Shown piece after piece: positions 22,062 to 33,719 of a stretch of 64,000 bases of DNA. A program made the position numbers and the translations under genes. Below the pieces are notes generated by a model, which saw only the letters and a program-made list of their open reading frames with translations, did not search any database and had not been told where the DNA came from. This DNA is from Pontederia crassipes (taxonomy: Eukaryota > Streptophyta > Magnoliopsida > Commelinales > Pontederiaceae), in the NCBI GenBank assembly GCA_030549335.1, contig CM060193.1, positions 48,007,891 to 48,071,890 of the forward strand, written 5' to 3'. The stretch's first letter is position 1; every line of letters begins with the position of its first letter.

Positions 22062-24598
22062 TTCTACCAGAGGTACCACCGCATCGCAGATTTTAATTTT
22101 GGCTTCTCGTATTCTCCTGCCAAGCACCGCAATTACCAATGGCACGTCGGCGTTCAATGGGCAAAGGGCGCCTCTAAACACAAAGTCGACATTCTTTCTT
22201 CTTCCTCCGTCGCTCGTGATTCTTCCGACTGCCGCTCACAGACATTAGATTTAGACACGGATACGGCTTGCAGTGCGGTCTCCGTTATCTCAAGTAATTA
22301 TGATGATCTCAGCGACCTCGCACAATCTCTCGGCGTGTCTTTTGCTTCGGTTATGTCTCAGGTTTTTATTTTTCCTTTTTCTCCGCTTTGATTATTTATG
22401 AGATATTGATTCACTGGTTTGTTTAAAACTTGCTTTTCTTTTTGCCTTTAATTAATTATTATTATATCGTGAGATAGATAATATCATAATACTAGTCATA
22501 ATTAATTGCTAATTATATCTATCATAATTATTTAATTCGTGTTAAAAGTGCTTAATATTTAGATGAAAGGACTCGAGATCTAATTACAAGACATATTAAT
22601 ATGTATAACTAAAATTTAATTCTAAATTCCTCGTGTAACTAAATAATTTTATTATTATTATTATGAGACGCTACTTATCACTTTGTCAGTCAGCGATAGT
22701 ATTACAATTTTAACAATCTTTAATATGATCACATAGTAAAAATAAACAAAAGCATTATACATTGACATGCTATTAATTGTTAGACATCATGTAAAAAGAG
22801 TTGGATTCTAATAGAAGACAAGTGGTGACTCATAAATTTAAATGTTTATTTTTGGGTCGGAGAAAAAGTTATACTGCTAAAATTTCTACAAATCTATTTA
22901 GACATAGTTTTTTTCTTTCTTCTTTCTCTCTTTTTGTTGGGACATTGCTTTCTTAGGTAACACAGTTTCTCATTTTGATACTAGAATTATTGATTTCAGG
23001 TTTTGAACGTGAATATTAACTGTCAAGGTCGGATGTCCACATATTACTTTTATTATGTAAGTTACTTTTATTCAACTACATATGTCTCATTTATCATATG
23101 AAAAATGGACATGTATTTTGATTCATATACATGTTTGTGATTGGTTGCAGATGTGCACTTCGGCAATAAAAGAGTATGTTACTAATGTAAGTTCATATTG
23201 AACAAGTCATTTCAACTTATTTGTTGTTTGATTGTCGAATTATTACACATTGTTTTCATCTTATTTGTCTTCAATTATGTTTGTATTCATACATATGCAC
23301 GGGGAGAAGTTTGATTCATTTATTAAATACTTTGAGAAGTCATTTGAAAGTACTTTTAAGACCCCCCAAAAGATTGCTTCTACTTCATCTACATTCAATC
23401 ACTCAGACGAAAGTGCAATTACTAATCATCCAACTAGTGGTGCACCAACACCGAACACCCTTGATCTTGTCAGAATGGATGAAGATGTTCGAGAGAGTGC
23501 TGCAATAAGTGTGATAAACAATGAAATTATACTTCATGATCAAATGAACTATCAATTAGCTCATGTTTCTCATGGCCTTTCTCAATTCGGCCAACTATTT
23601 CTAAATACATATGAGAGGTTTGTTGATGAGCAAACTTTGTCCAATGACTTGAAGGCATATGAAATTAGACTTGACGCAGAAAAATTGAAGTTAAAGCAAT
23701 CACAAGTTGATATTGAATCCAATGCAAATGTGCTTACGGAGACAAAAATAAAATCATGCATGGCAAAGACATTACTTGAAGAAAATAAATTTAGCAATAA
23801 AATACAACACATGAGATATGCAGAACTCCTGAAAATATTTAGTGATATTCTATCCGCTGGATTGATTATCATGTGTGTCACACTTGCATACGGAGCATAT
23901 ACCTTCTCGTACCAACGTGTCATAGATTTGACATCCATCTGCACCCCTCTTGAGGTATGTCTATAATCTCAATCTCTACATTCCAACTTTTTTTACGTGA
24001 GCAAGTTGTTTGCGTGGATATATTTTGGATGATGGATAAGTTGTTTGCTGGATTGATAATATTTTTCTTTCTATTTTAGGTGAAAAAGTATTGGTGGATT
24101 CCAAACAAAATTACATCTTTGGCCTCTAATTTGAAGAGCCTAGTATGCCATGCCATCGCCATACCCCGCATGTCCTTTGGTGTTTTGATGGTTTTAGTTG
24201 TTACTTACTTGCTTAATAGGGTGGTATCAAAATCATCTTTGTCTATAACATTTGTTGTTGTGCTGGGACTTATTTGTGGTTTTGTTGGAAAATGGTGTAT
24301 TAATACATTTGGAGGGAAAGGAGACAAGTGGCTTGTTTTCTGGCAAGTTAAATGCATGATCCACTTATTTCTCACTCTCTTTCCGGAAGCTTACTATCGA
24401 ATCTTATATGGTCATGGGTCTCGAGAAACAACAAAAGTGAAGTTGCCTTATATGTTCATCCGATATATATTCTACGTCATGCTATTGATTTATCCTGCAT
24501 GGATGGGCTTGTCTTCATTTGGTACATTTGAAGTTTGGAGAGAATACTTTTCAAAGGAGTTCCCTGGTTCGAGAGGAGCAAGATATCATGGAGTCTGA
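22062..24598 (+). CDS. CPR5: CPR5-like protein, copy A (nearly complete)
   Basis: Five exons fit CPR5, a plant nuclear-pore membrane protein that restrains effector-triggered immunity, cell death and senescence. Exon 1 (open from 22062, ends 22361) gives AQSLGVSFASVMSQ; exon 2 is 23000-23056; exon 3, 23151-23186, gives MCTSAIKEYVTN; exon 4 runs about 23295-23954 with GEKFDSFIKYFEKSF, a long helical region and a first membrane span SAGLIIMCVTLAYGAY; exon 5, 24080-24598, carries about four more spans (MSFGVLMVLVV, GLICGFVGKWCI). Five C-terminal spans match Arabidopsis CPR5 (564 residues); here about 520 are visible. Two oddities: no in-frame ATG opens exon 1 (copy B has ATG where A has ATT), and the expected exon 4 acceptor reads AT rather than AG. 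A nearby AG at 23304-23305 would keep the frame, losing four residues. Confidence 0.85.
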
Positions 24599-24900
24599 GC
24601 TATGTTGGCGACTTAGCTTCTTTTGTCAATATCAGTCATTTATGACTTCTTTTCCTAATATAAATCAAACAATGTCAAAGCATTAACATTTCTCTTTTTC
24701 ACTCCATATATATATCCTATTTTTTACTTTTCGAGAATGAATGATTTGGAATTGTTTGTTAAAAGATAGTTTGGAATATATATATCATATTATGTTGCAA
24801 TTAAAATTAAGGATCATATTATGTATGAAGTCTATCCTAATAATGGAGACAAGTTAAAACTATGGGGAAGAAAAAGAACATATTAGCACCACTTCCTCTA
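24599..24900 (+). other. 3' flank of CPR5-like copy A, duplicated behind copy C
   Basis: The downstream sequence, including AATCAAACAATGTCAAAGCA and GAGAATGAATGATTTGGAAT, aligns with 33720-34060 behind copy C. The duplicated unit therefore included at least 200-300 bp of 3' flank. Confidence 0.7.
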
Positions 24901-24903
24901 TAA

Positions 24904-25450
24904 TTGACTGAATTTCGATGTCTTACCAATCCTCAAGGTCCTCATGAAGATATTCCAACAGTTGAGAGGCTTGCTCTTGTTAATTTAGTGTACACATTGA
25001 GATGTTGGGGAGCTTTTAAGCTACATTCTATGCTGGATTATTTTGTAATCTCTTCCCTGCACTACACTAGAATTAAGTTTGATGATTCTAGATTTATACA
25101 TTTTGAAAGGTTCTAATGTCTATTTGAAGCAAAATAATGTGATGAAGATTATAATAATGTGAAATCTCATATATTAGTAATGAATCCTTTACGCTCATAT
25201 TCACTTCTTATTGAGGAATTAAGAAAGAGCAAAAACAAACAAGAGGAATTCAAAATGAGGTAGATTAAGTAGCATTATTAGCTCCAAAATATTCATCTAG
25301 TAAAGGAAAATAGAAACGGATTATGGTACTAGTTATGAGTATTGCAAGAAACAAGGACATAAGAGGACTGGATGCTACAAATTCATTGGTTATTCATCAA
25401 AGTATAAATTATGAAATGAAAATCAGTCTGCCGTGAATTCTGAAAATTTT
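24904..25450 (+). mobile_element. Ty1/copia gag fossil
   Basis: Translated pieces resemble the gag/UBN2 region and the CX2CX4HX4C zinc knuckle of copia elements (YEYCKKQGHKRTGCYK near 25335-25385). The fragment lies between CPR5-like copies A and B. It is short and broken, with several breaks. Confidence 0.55.
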
Positions 25451-25860
25451 GTTCTGAAATCTTTCTTTCATATTGGACCAAACAATGTGGGCATATCATT
25501 TTGAGAGTAAGACACACAAATAAACTAGAAACTCATATCCTCAGCAGACCCATATCCGGATAGCCAACCATGCCAGAACACAATAATAGTAATAAAACGG
25601 ACTCAGACCAAAAAGAACAAAGATTACATAAGACTTGACAACTAAAAAAAAGACAACAAGTCTCTTGGGTGGGTGTTGCCAGTGAGGTTGGTGTTCTTCC
25701 CGATTGATAGCAGAAGTTGTTAAGGGGAGATGCGCCGCCAGAAGAGAGGAGGAGAAAATTTTGCTCCAATGGACAATCTGATTGTCCCGATAGCTTCTTT
25801 TTCCTCTCATCATGGAGGAAGAGGAGGGAGACGAATTCGACTAAGATTAGGGAACCGTTG
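25451..25860. other. Spacer between CPR5-like copies
   Basis: No gene is recognised. The last 30 bp (GACGAATTCGACTAAGATTAGG) begin the similarity to the 5' flank of copy A. Two overlapping minus-strand frames (25533-25813) show no conserved motif. Confidence 0.4.
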
Positions 25861-26661
25861 ACTCTTCGTTGTGGAGCTTCTAGTGGGCAATGAATCTGAG
25901 GTTCAGATCCTTATAAATAGAGAAGCTCAAGAGAAAAATCTTACACAACTTCACGATTCTGTGATTCCCGTCCACCCTAATATGCTCGAAGCACTGCAAG
26001 AAAGAAAGAAGAGTCATGCATCTCCATCTTTCCACTCGGCGTTGGGGTCATCGACCATCACTGGGCGTAGCAGTCGCTGCCTCTCAACACAAAGATTCTC
26101 TTTCTTCCTCCTCCGTTGCATCTGCTCCTTATGGGGCCCCACAAATACCAGAGATAAACGTGCACGCTACAAATACGGCGTGGAGTGGGGCCTCTGGCAC
26201 CTCAAGTCGCTGCAACGACGATAACATCCACAACTTGGCATACTCTCTGGGTGTGTCTCTCACTTCGATTATCTCCCAGGTTTTTGTTTTTTGTTTCTCA
26301 TTTGATTAATATTATTCACCCACTTAAAACTTAATTTTATTTTGGTCTTTAACTAATTAATTACTATTATATCTTTAGATTGATAATATCATAATACTAC
26401 TCGTAGTAACTTTATTTCTAACTAAATCTATTTTAAGGAAGTTATGATGTAAGTTGTATTCCTATTAAAATTGCTTAATAATTAAAAGAAAATAGTCTAC
26501 GCATGAATGAAGAAAACATGAGATCTCTAAAATACAAAAGCATAACAAAGTTTGGATTAAATCTTATTATGTAAACCTTTTGCAATGGAATCTACACTTG
26601 AAATAAGACTCGAAAGTTGAAATCTAATTACAACATATTATATATATGAGAATTCAATTCT

Positions 26662-26662
26662 A

Positions 26663-26716
<54 letters not shown>

Positions 26717-26724
26717 AAAAGGTA
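26662..26724 (+). repeat. (TTA)n microsatellite
   Basis: About 20 near-perfect TTA units lie in intron 1 of CPR5-like copy B. Copy A has only a few units in the corresponding place (about 22640-22660). Confidence 0.9.
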
Positions 26725-27128
26725 CTTGATTGTCACTTTGTCAGACAGATTTATGTAATAGTATTACAATTTTAACAATTTCTAAAATAATCCTATAATC
26801 AAATATAAACAAATTTACATGTTATTAATTGTTAAGCAACATGTAAAAAGAGTTGATTAATAATAAAAAAAATTATTATCAGGTATTTGATTCTCACTTC
26901 GTCAGATTTATGTAATAGTATTACAATTTTAACAATTTATAGAATGATCCGATAATAATACAAACAAATTTACATGTTATTAATTGTTAAGCATAATGTA
27001 AAAAGAGTTTATTCTAATAATAGTCTCTTGACCACTAATAAATTTAGGTTTTATTTTTTAACGAAAAAACACTAGAAGAAAATTGAACATGTCTTCTTTA
27101 GTATTTGAAATAATATTACGAATACTTG

Positions 27129-27202
<74 letters not shown>
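27129..27202 (+). repeat. (AT)n(AG)n compound microsatellite
   Basis: An AT run passes directly into an AG run in intron 1 of CPR5-like copy B. Confidence 0.9.
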
Positions 27203-27208
<6 letters not shown>

Positions 27209-27455
27209 ATTCCATATATATAATGTTTGCATTTGGATAGAAAGCAAATAATAAAAGATTAGTACAGTCATGTATAAAAATTGACTAAACTTTCTTTAAA
27301 TCTCTTTACCACATAAATTTTTTTTCTGTTTTTTCTCTTTTTCAAGGACATTTCTTTCTTAGGTAGAATGTAATTTCTCATTTTGATGTTAAAAATTGTT
27401 CATTGAATTCAGGTTTTTGCATATGTACATTTTTGACAATAAAAGAGGATGTTAC

Positions 27456-28672
27456 CAAGATTGTTAAAAAGTAGTTTTAATACTTAAAAACTTTCGAATT
27501 TACGTTTCTAGGGTTAAAAAACGAGTTGAGTCGGGTTAAAAATGTAAAATGGATTAAAATCGGATATACTTACGTTTTAATGCGGTAAAAACGTATGAGT
27601 ACGTTCATATGCACGATTAAGTAGCGAATACTTTTTGTTTGGTAGGCTTGGTGACCCTATTTCAAGAGGTTGCAGGTTCGAATCTCCTTACTACCACAAC
27701 TTTTTGACAACATTTGTTAGTCAACTATGCATAATTTCTATATTTATTATTTTTCCCTTTATTTTATAATCACACTAAATTTATTTATAATAAGTTAAAA
27801 TTAAGATAGAAAATCGGATAAAAATATATAATTTATTATAAATAATTCCAATGAATTATGTTTATTTTTTTATTCATTGGACTATAATACTTAAATAAAA
27901 ATTAATTCATACAATGAAAAATTATATAGTGATTATAATAATAATGACATGAAAATAATACTATTTTAGACAAAAAAAATTTAGACTATATTAATTTTCC
28001 TATACATCTGTTTGTATATAATTTTATTGATTTCATTATACCACAACTTTTTTACAACATTTGTTAGTCAACTATGCATACTTTCTATATATATTATTTT
28101 TTCCCTTTATTTTATAATCGCACTAAATTTATTTATAATAAATTAAAATTAAGATAGAAAATCAGATAAAAATATATAATTTATTATAAATAATTCCAAT
28201 GAATTATGTTTATTTTTTTATTCATTGGACCATAATACTTAAATAAAAATTAATTCATACAATGAAAAATTATATTATAATAATAATGACAAGAAAATAA
28301 TACTATTTTAGACAAAAAAAATTTAGACTATTAATTTTCCTATACATCTGTTTGTATATAATTTTATTAATTTCATTATATGGATTTATGATACTTCAAT
28401 TGAATATATATATATATATATATATATTTATCTTGATAATTTTAAAATAGATTGTTCTACAAGTTTATTATTTGTAAAATTTTATTCTCTAATTATTCAT
28501 GTTATTTTAAATTCTTATGTATTTATTAAAATATTTTTATGTGGTTTAAAAAATAAAAAAAATATTAAATTAATATTATATCTAAATACTACGTATTTAC
28601 GTATCGAATTTACGATACGAGTTCACCCCCCCTAAACCGAACTTAGGTAGAAACTCGAACTTGACAACCTTG
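27456..28672. mobile_element. Non-autonomous hAT-type element inserted in CPR5 copy B exon 3
   Basis: The ends are CAAGATTGTTAA and, inverted, CAAGGTTGTCAA (12 bp, 2 mismatches). The flanks are GATGTTAC (27448-27455) and GACGTTAC (28673-28680), an 8-bp target duplication with one change, as expected for hAT. Copy A supplies the empty site (TATGTTAC within exon 3). The 1217-bp element has no transposase. Internally, 27693-28039 and 28040-28380 are a tandem duplication with a 347-bp period. A short tRNA-like segment with a B-box-like GGTTCGAATC lies at 27640-27696. Confidence 0.85.
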
Positions 28673-29781
28673 GACGTTACTATTATAAGTTCATATCTAA
28701 TATATGTTTTCAATCTCTTTTGTTATTGGATTGTCAAAATACCACACACAATTTTCATCTTATTTGTCTTCAACTTCGTTTGCATTCCAAAAGATGCATG
28801 GGGAGAAGTTTGATTCTTTTATTAAATACTTTGAGAATTCATTCACAAGTACTTTTAAAACCCTTCAAAAGATTAATGATAATGCTTCTATTAAATAGTT
28901 GGGAATACTACTTGCAACGAATCTATGTTCAATAATTATGGAAAAAGAACTATTACTTACATCCGATCATTCAGTTGAAAGTCAAATTATCGACTACCAT
29001 TTAATCTTTCAAGTGGTGTGCCAACCTCGAACACTCTTGACCTTATCAAAATCAATGAAAATGATTGAGAGAGTGCTACAATAAATGTGGTAGACAATCA
29101 AATTATCATGCACTATCAACTAGGTCATGTCTCTCATGGCCTTTCTGAATTCGGTCAATTATTTTTTAAATACATATGAAAGGTCCATTAATAGGCAAAC
29201 TTTGTCCAATGACTTGAAAGCATATGAGATCTTGGCGTAGAAAATTTGAAGTTAAAGTAATCACAACTCAATATTGAATACAATGCCAATATGCTTTGCC
29301 GGACAAAGATAAAAATGGGCATAAGGCATTATTTGAAGAAGAGAAACTAAGCAAGAAAATGCAACACATGAGACATGCAGAGCTCTTGAAAATATTTAGT
29401 GATATTCTATCCGCTGGATTGATCATCATGTGTGTCACGCTTGCATACGGAGCACATACTCTCTCATACCAACTATCATAGATTTGACATCCATTTGCAT
29501 GCCTCTTGATATGTCTACGATCACAATCTCTACATTCCACCTTTTTTTTACGTGAGATGTTCTTCCCATGGATATATTTTGCATGATGGATGATTTTTTT
29601 CCTTTCTATTTTAGGTGAAAAAGTCTTGGTGGATTCCAAATAAAATTGCATCTTTCACCTCTAATTTGAAGAACCTCGGATGCCATGACATGACAATACC
29701 CTGCATGTCATTTGGTGTTCTCATGGTTTTAGTTGTTTACTTGCTTAACAGGGCGGTATCAAGTGCAGCTTCATCTATAAC

Positions 29782-32135
29782 TGTAACGACCCTAATTTTT
29801 GAGAGTTAGAAAAATAATATTTTATTATTTATTTTGAGAAAAATGACCATTAATATTATTATAATAAATAATTCCGAAAATAAAGGAAAATAGGGGAGGA
29901 GTTTAATTAAGGATAAAAATGTATTACGGGATATTTATTTAAATTCGGAATTATTTAATTATTAAAATAAATCAAAATTGTTAAAAGGGATTAATTAAAA
30001 GATTAAATTTGATTAGGATTGTAAGTTATAGATGAATTGGAGATAAAGATTTAAGAGCCCTATAAATAAATTCTTAGAGTCGATCGTCAAAAGAGTTTTC
30101 TTTTCTATGGGTTCTTGGTGTCCGACGGCAAAGGCATGGCAAAGCATGATTCAACGTCGAACGGCTACGAGGTATGTAGGGGGGATTCTGCTTGATTGTT
30201 ATTGTGTCGTGATGTTTTACGACGTAATTTAGTTTTAAATTGGATTTGTTACGGCCGTAATTTTCTGGTCGTAATTATTTGTGGACACGTGATGTTCTCG
30301 GCCGAAACGAGGGAAGAGTTTTACGGGTAAATAGAGAAAGAGCGTTTACGCCCGTAAAAGAAAAAAAAATAATGTTACGGCCGAAGAGTTAGGTTTTCGG
30401 CCGTAATGAAATAGAAAAGGTAGAGAGAAAAGGGGAGATGGATTGGCCATAATGGAATAGAGAGAGAAAAAAAAATGAAAAAAAAAGTGTTTACGGCCGA
30501 AGAGTTACGATTTTTCGGCCGTAACGAAATAGAGATGTGGAGAGAGAAAGGGGTAAAAAAAAAGAAGTATGAAGTTTACGGCCGTAACGGATAGGGGGTA
30601 ATAGTTGATGGTCGTAATAGAATAGGGTGTAAAAGTTGATGGCCGTAACAGAAAGGGGGTAAAAGTTGATGGCCGTAATAGAATAGGGTGTAAAATTTGA
30701 TGGCCGTAACGGAAAGGGGGTAAAAATTGATGGCCATAATAAAATATGGTGTAAAATTTGATGGCCGTAACGGAAAGGGGGTAAAAGTTGATGGCCGTAA
30801 CGGAAAGAGGGTAAAAGTTTATGGCAGTAATAAAATATGGGGTAAAACTTTGGAGAGAGAATTTATAGCCGTAAAAATCAGAGAAGATGGAGAGAGAAAA
30901 AAATGATGTTACGGCTGTAATGAACAGAGAGTACCACCGAGAGTTATTATTTATTTTTGAATAAATTTTAATTACTGATTATTATTGTTGTTATTAATTA
31001 ATTTGATGTATTAATGATATTGTTGGTGATTGATTTGTTTATACTATGATGAACTTTGATTTTGATTGTATTGTTGACCTACTTAGTTTTGAGTTCAGAA
31101 TTTATCTAATCAAATTGATAATTTATTTAAAGATAGACATTTTAGGTAAACAAGATAAAAGCCGAAAGCTGCTGGGCCAATGTTCACTGATTGTCACTAA
31201 GCCGGGACCAATTGAATTGAATTGAATTGAATTGAATGGGGCAGATAGTGTAAAAACTATGGCTGTCCTGTGTATGGCTACTCGTCCCCCATCATACACG
31301 AATCCATTGAATCGTATCGAGCTTGCCGTGGCACTGATCTCCCACTGGCCTGCATGAAAGTGGCATGGTGTCCCTTAATTGACTGAGCGCTCCTCATTGA
31401 ATTGGATAACTCCGAACATTGAAAATCGAATCGAATTGAATTGAATTGAAATTGGAATTGAAGTAAATGGAATTAAATCATGGTCATTTAGATATATTGG
31501 CATGGAGTTGGCAATTATTATTGCCCTATTGAATTGAATCGTTATTGACCAATGACCATTGATTATTGAATTGGAAATTGTTAATTGAATATTGATTTAT
31601 TAATCAGGCAATTGATAATTATTAATTGGAACAATTGTTATTGATTTACATTGGTCTGTTGACCATAGTCTGATATATTGTTCATATCGATAAATTGTTA
31701 ATTGATTATTGTATTGACTGCTCAATCGACTCATTATTGATTTTATCTTATTTTCGATTGAGCATATTGATTGTCTTTTAGACCCTACATACTGAGTATT
31801 TTTATACTCATGGATATTTCCCTGTACCTGGATTCGTGCAGGTGAGAGTACTTCGATAGAGGATGATCCTGCAGGTGGCTATGCTCAGTGATAGACATAT
31901 GTTGCACATGTTCTAGATTGAGTTGTCTAGTTGTTATTATTTTCGCATTTATTAGAATTGTGAACTTATTAATATTTTAATTATTTTGAATATAATGGAT
32001 TATTAGTTGTTATTATTGAAAAAAGTCTTCCGCATTTATTGTTTATATTCTGCAAAAATGTTTTATAAAAAATTGAGTAGCGCCTCTGGGACGACTCTGA
32101 GCACGTGAAATTCACGTGGGTCTCGGGTCGTTACA
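29782..32135 (+). mobile_element. Ty3/gypsy-type solo LTR in CPR5 copy B exon 5
   Basis: The 2354-bp segment begins TGTAACGACC and ends GGTCGTTACA, a perfect 10-bp inverted terminus with TG...CA ends. It is flanked by the 5-bp duplication ATAAC at 29777-29781 and 32136-32140. Copies A and C give the uninterrupted site. No internal coding domain is seen, so it is a solo LTR left by recombination. It contains a GGCCGTAA-rich minisatellite (30576-30850), an AATTG-type repeat and a TATA-like leader near 31790. A perfect target duplication suggests a moderately recent insertion; no age can be computed from one LTR. Confidence 0.9.
30576..30850 (+). repeat. Minisatellite inside the solo LTR
   Basis: About nine imperfect units of some 27-32 bp contain GTAAAAGTTGATGGCCGTAA. 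The self-complementary core TTACGGCCGTAA and relatives also occur around it, at 30240-30930. Confidence 0.85.
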
Positions 32136-32404
32136 ATAACATTTATTGTTATTATGTTGGGAGTTATTTGTGGTTTTATTGGAAAGTTGTGTATTAATGT
32201 ATTGGGAGGAATGAAGGTCGGTGGCTTATTTTCTGGGAAGTTAAATGCATGATTCACTTATTTGCTACTCTTTTTATGGTCGTGGGTCTCGAGAAACAAT
32301 AAGATTTAAGCTATTTTACATGATCAATCGATATGTATTCTACGTCTTGCTGCTGATTTATTCTACATGGATGAACTTGTCATCATTTGCTCCATTTGAT
32401 GTTT

Positions 32405-33706
32405 GGGGAAAAGTTTGATTCTATTATTAAATACTTTGAGAAGTCATTCGCGAGTACTTTTAAAATCCTCCAAAAGATTAATGATAATGCTTCTATTAAA
32501 TAATTGGGAATACTCCTTGCAATGAATCTATGTTCAATAATTATGGAAACATAACTATTACTTGTAGTTCATCTACATTTGATCATTCAGTTGAAAGCCA
32601 AGTTATCGACTACAATTCATCTGCATTCAATCTTTCAAGTGCCAACCTCGAGCACCCTTGACCTTGTCAAAATCAATGAAAATGCCCGAGAGTGCTACAA
32701 TAAATGCGATAGACATTCAAATTATCCATCATGATCAAATGCACTATCAATTAACTCATGTTTCTCGTGGTCTTTCTGAATTCGGTCAATTATTTTTAAA
32801 TACATATGAAAGGTCCGTTAATGGGCAAACTTTGTCCAATGACGTGAAAGCATATGAGATCAAACTTGGTGTAGAAAAATTGAAGTTAAAGCAATCACAA
32901 CTCAATATTGAAAACAATGCAAATACGCTTTACAGGACAAAGATAAAAATGGGCATGCCAAAGGCATTACTTGAAGAAGTGAAACTTAGCAAGAAACTGC
33001 AACATATGAGACATGCAGAGCTCCTGAAAATATTTAGTAATATTCTATCCATTGGATTGATCATTATGTGTGTCACGCTTGCATATGGAGCGTATACCCT
33101 CTCAAGTCAACGTATCACAAATTTGACATCCTTCTGCATGCCTTTGAGGTATGTCTACAATCTCAATCTCTACATTCCACCTTTTTCTTACGTGAGCATA
33201 TTCTTCCCATGGATATATTTTGGATTCGATGATTTTTTTTCTTTCTATTTTAGGTGAAAAAGTCTCGATGGATTCCAAATAAGATTGCATTTTTAACCTC
33301 TAATTTGAAGAAATGGGATGTCATGCCATGACCTTTGGTGTTCTCATGATTTTAGTTGTTGTTTACATGCTTAACATGGTGGTATCAAGTGCAGCTTCGT
33401 CTATAGCATTTATTGTTATTATGTTGGGAGTTATTTGTGATTTTATTAGAAAGTTGTGTATTAATATATTGGGAGGAATGGATGCCGGTGGCTTATTTTT
33501 TGAGAAGTTAAATGCATGATTCATTTATTTGCTACTCTCTTTATGGCTATGGGTCTCGAGAAATGACAAGAGTCAAGCTATTTTACATTATCAATCCATA
33601 TGTATTCTACGCCTTGTTGTTAATTTATTCTGCATGGATGGACTTATCATCATTTGCTCCGTTTGATGCTTGGAGAGAATATTTTTCAAAGAAGTTCCCT
33701 AGCTAG
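32405..33706 (+). pseudogene. CPR5: CPR5-like copy C (exons 4 and 5 only)
   Basis: The copy begins inside exon 4 (GEKFDSIIKYFEKSF), directly after the end of copy B exon 5, with no exons 1-3 or promoter. A 199-codon frame at 32658-33257 preserves most of exon 4 (LSEFGQLFLNTYERS, HAELLKIFSNIL, IGLIIMCVTLAYGAY). The donor at 33149 and the acceptor ending at 33253 are intact. Exon 5 (33254-33706) is split by a frame change between GGLFFEKLNA and the last spans, and ends at a TAG near the position of the copy A stop. Exon 4 has stops near its start, where B and C share about 100 bp of sequence absent from A. B and C are thus closer to each other than to A. Confidence 0.85.
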
Positions 33707-33719
33707 GGAGAGCAGGAGA

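Larger units (their letters stand above)
25982..32404 (+). pseudogene. CPR5: CPR5-like copy B, broken by insertions
   Basis: Exon 1 has an ATG at 25982 and, in another frame, the conserved end AYSLGVSLTSIISQ (to 26279), so it contains a frame change. Exon 2 and intron 2 are largely lost: the acceptor at about 27412 runs straight into exon 3-like sequence, itself split by a hAT-type element (27456-28672). Exon 4 starts at 28794 after an intact AG acceptor but carries stops, and its donor reads TTGATATG instead of TTGAGGTATG. Exon 5 opens at 29615, is interrupted at 29781 by a solo LTR and resumes at 32141, ending at GATGTTTGG (32404). There it is fused to exon 4 of copy C. It cannot encode a full protein. 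Confidence 0.85.

Noticed and set aside
25871-26224. 117-codon frame as the true CPR5 copy B exon 1
   Set aside because: The conserved end AYSLGVSLTSIISQ lies in another frame (from 26016), so this frame alone is not the real reading.
27640-27696. A functional tRNA gene
   Set aside because: The segment is too short for a full cloverleaf and lies inside a transposable element; listed only as a tRNA-like feature.
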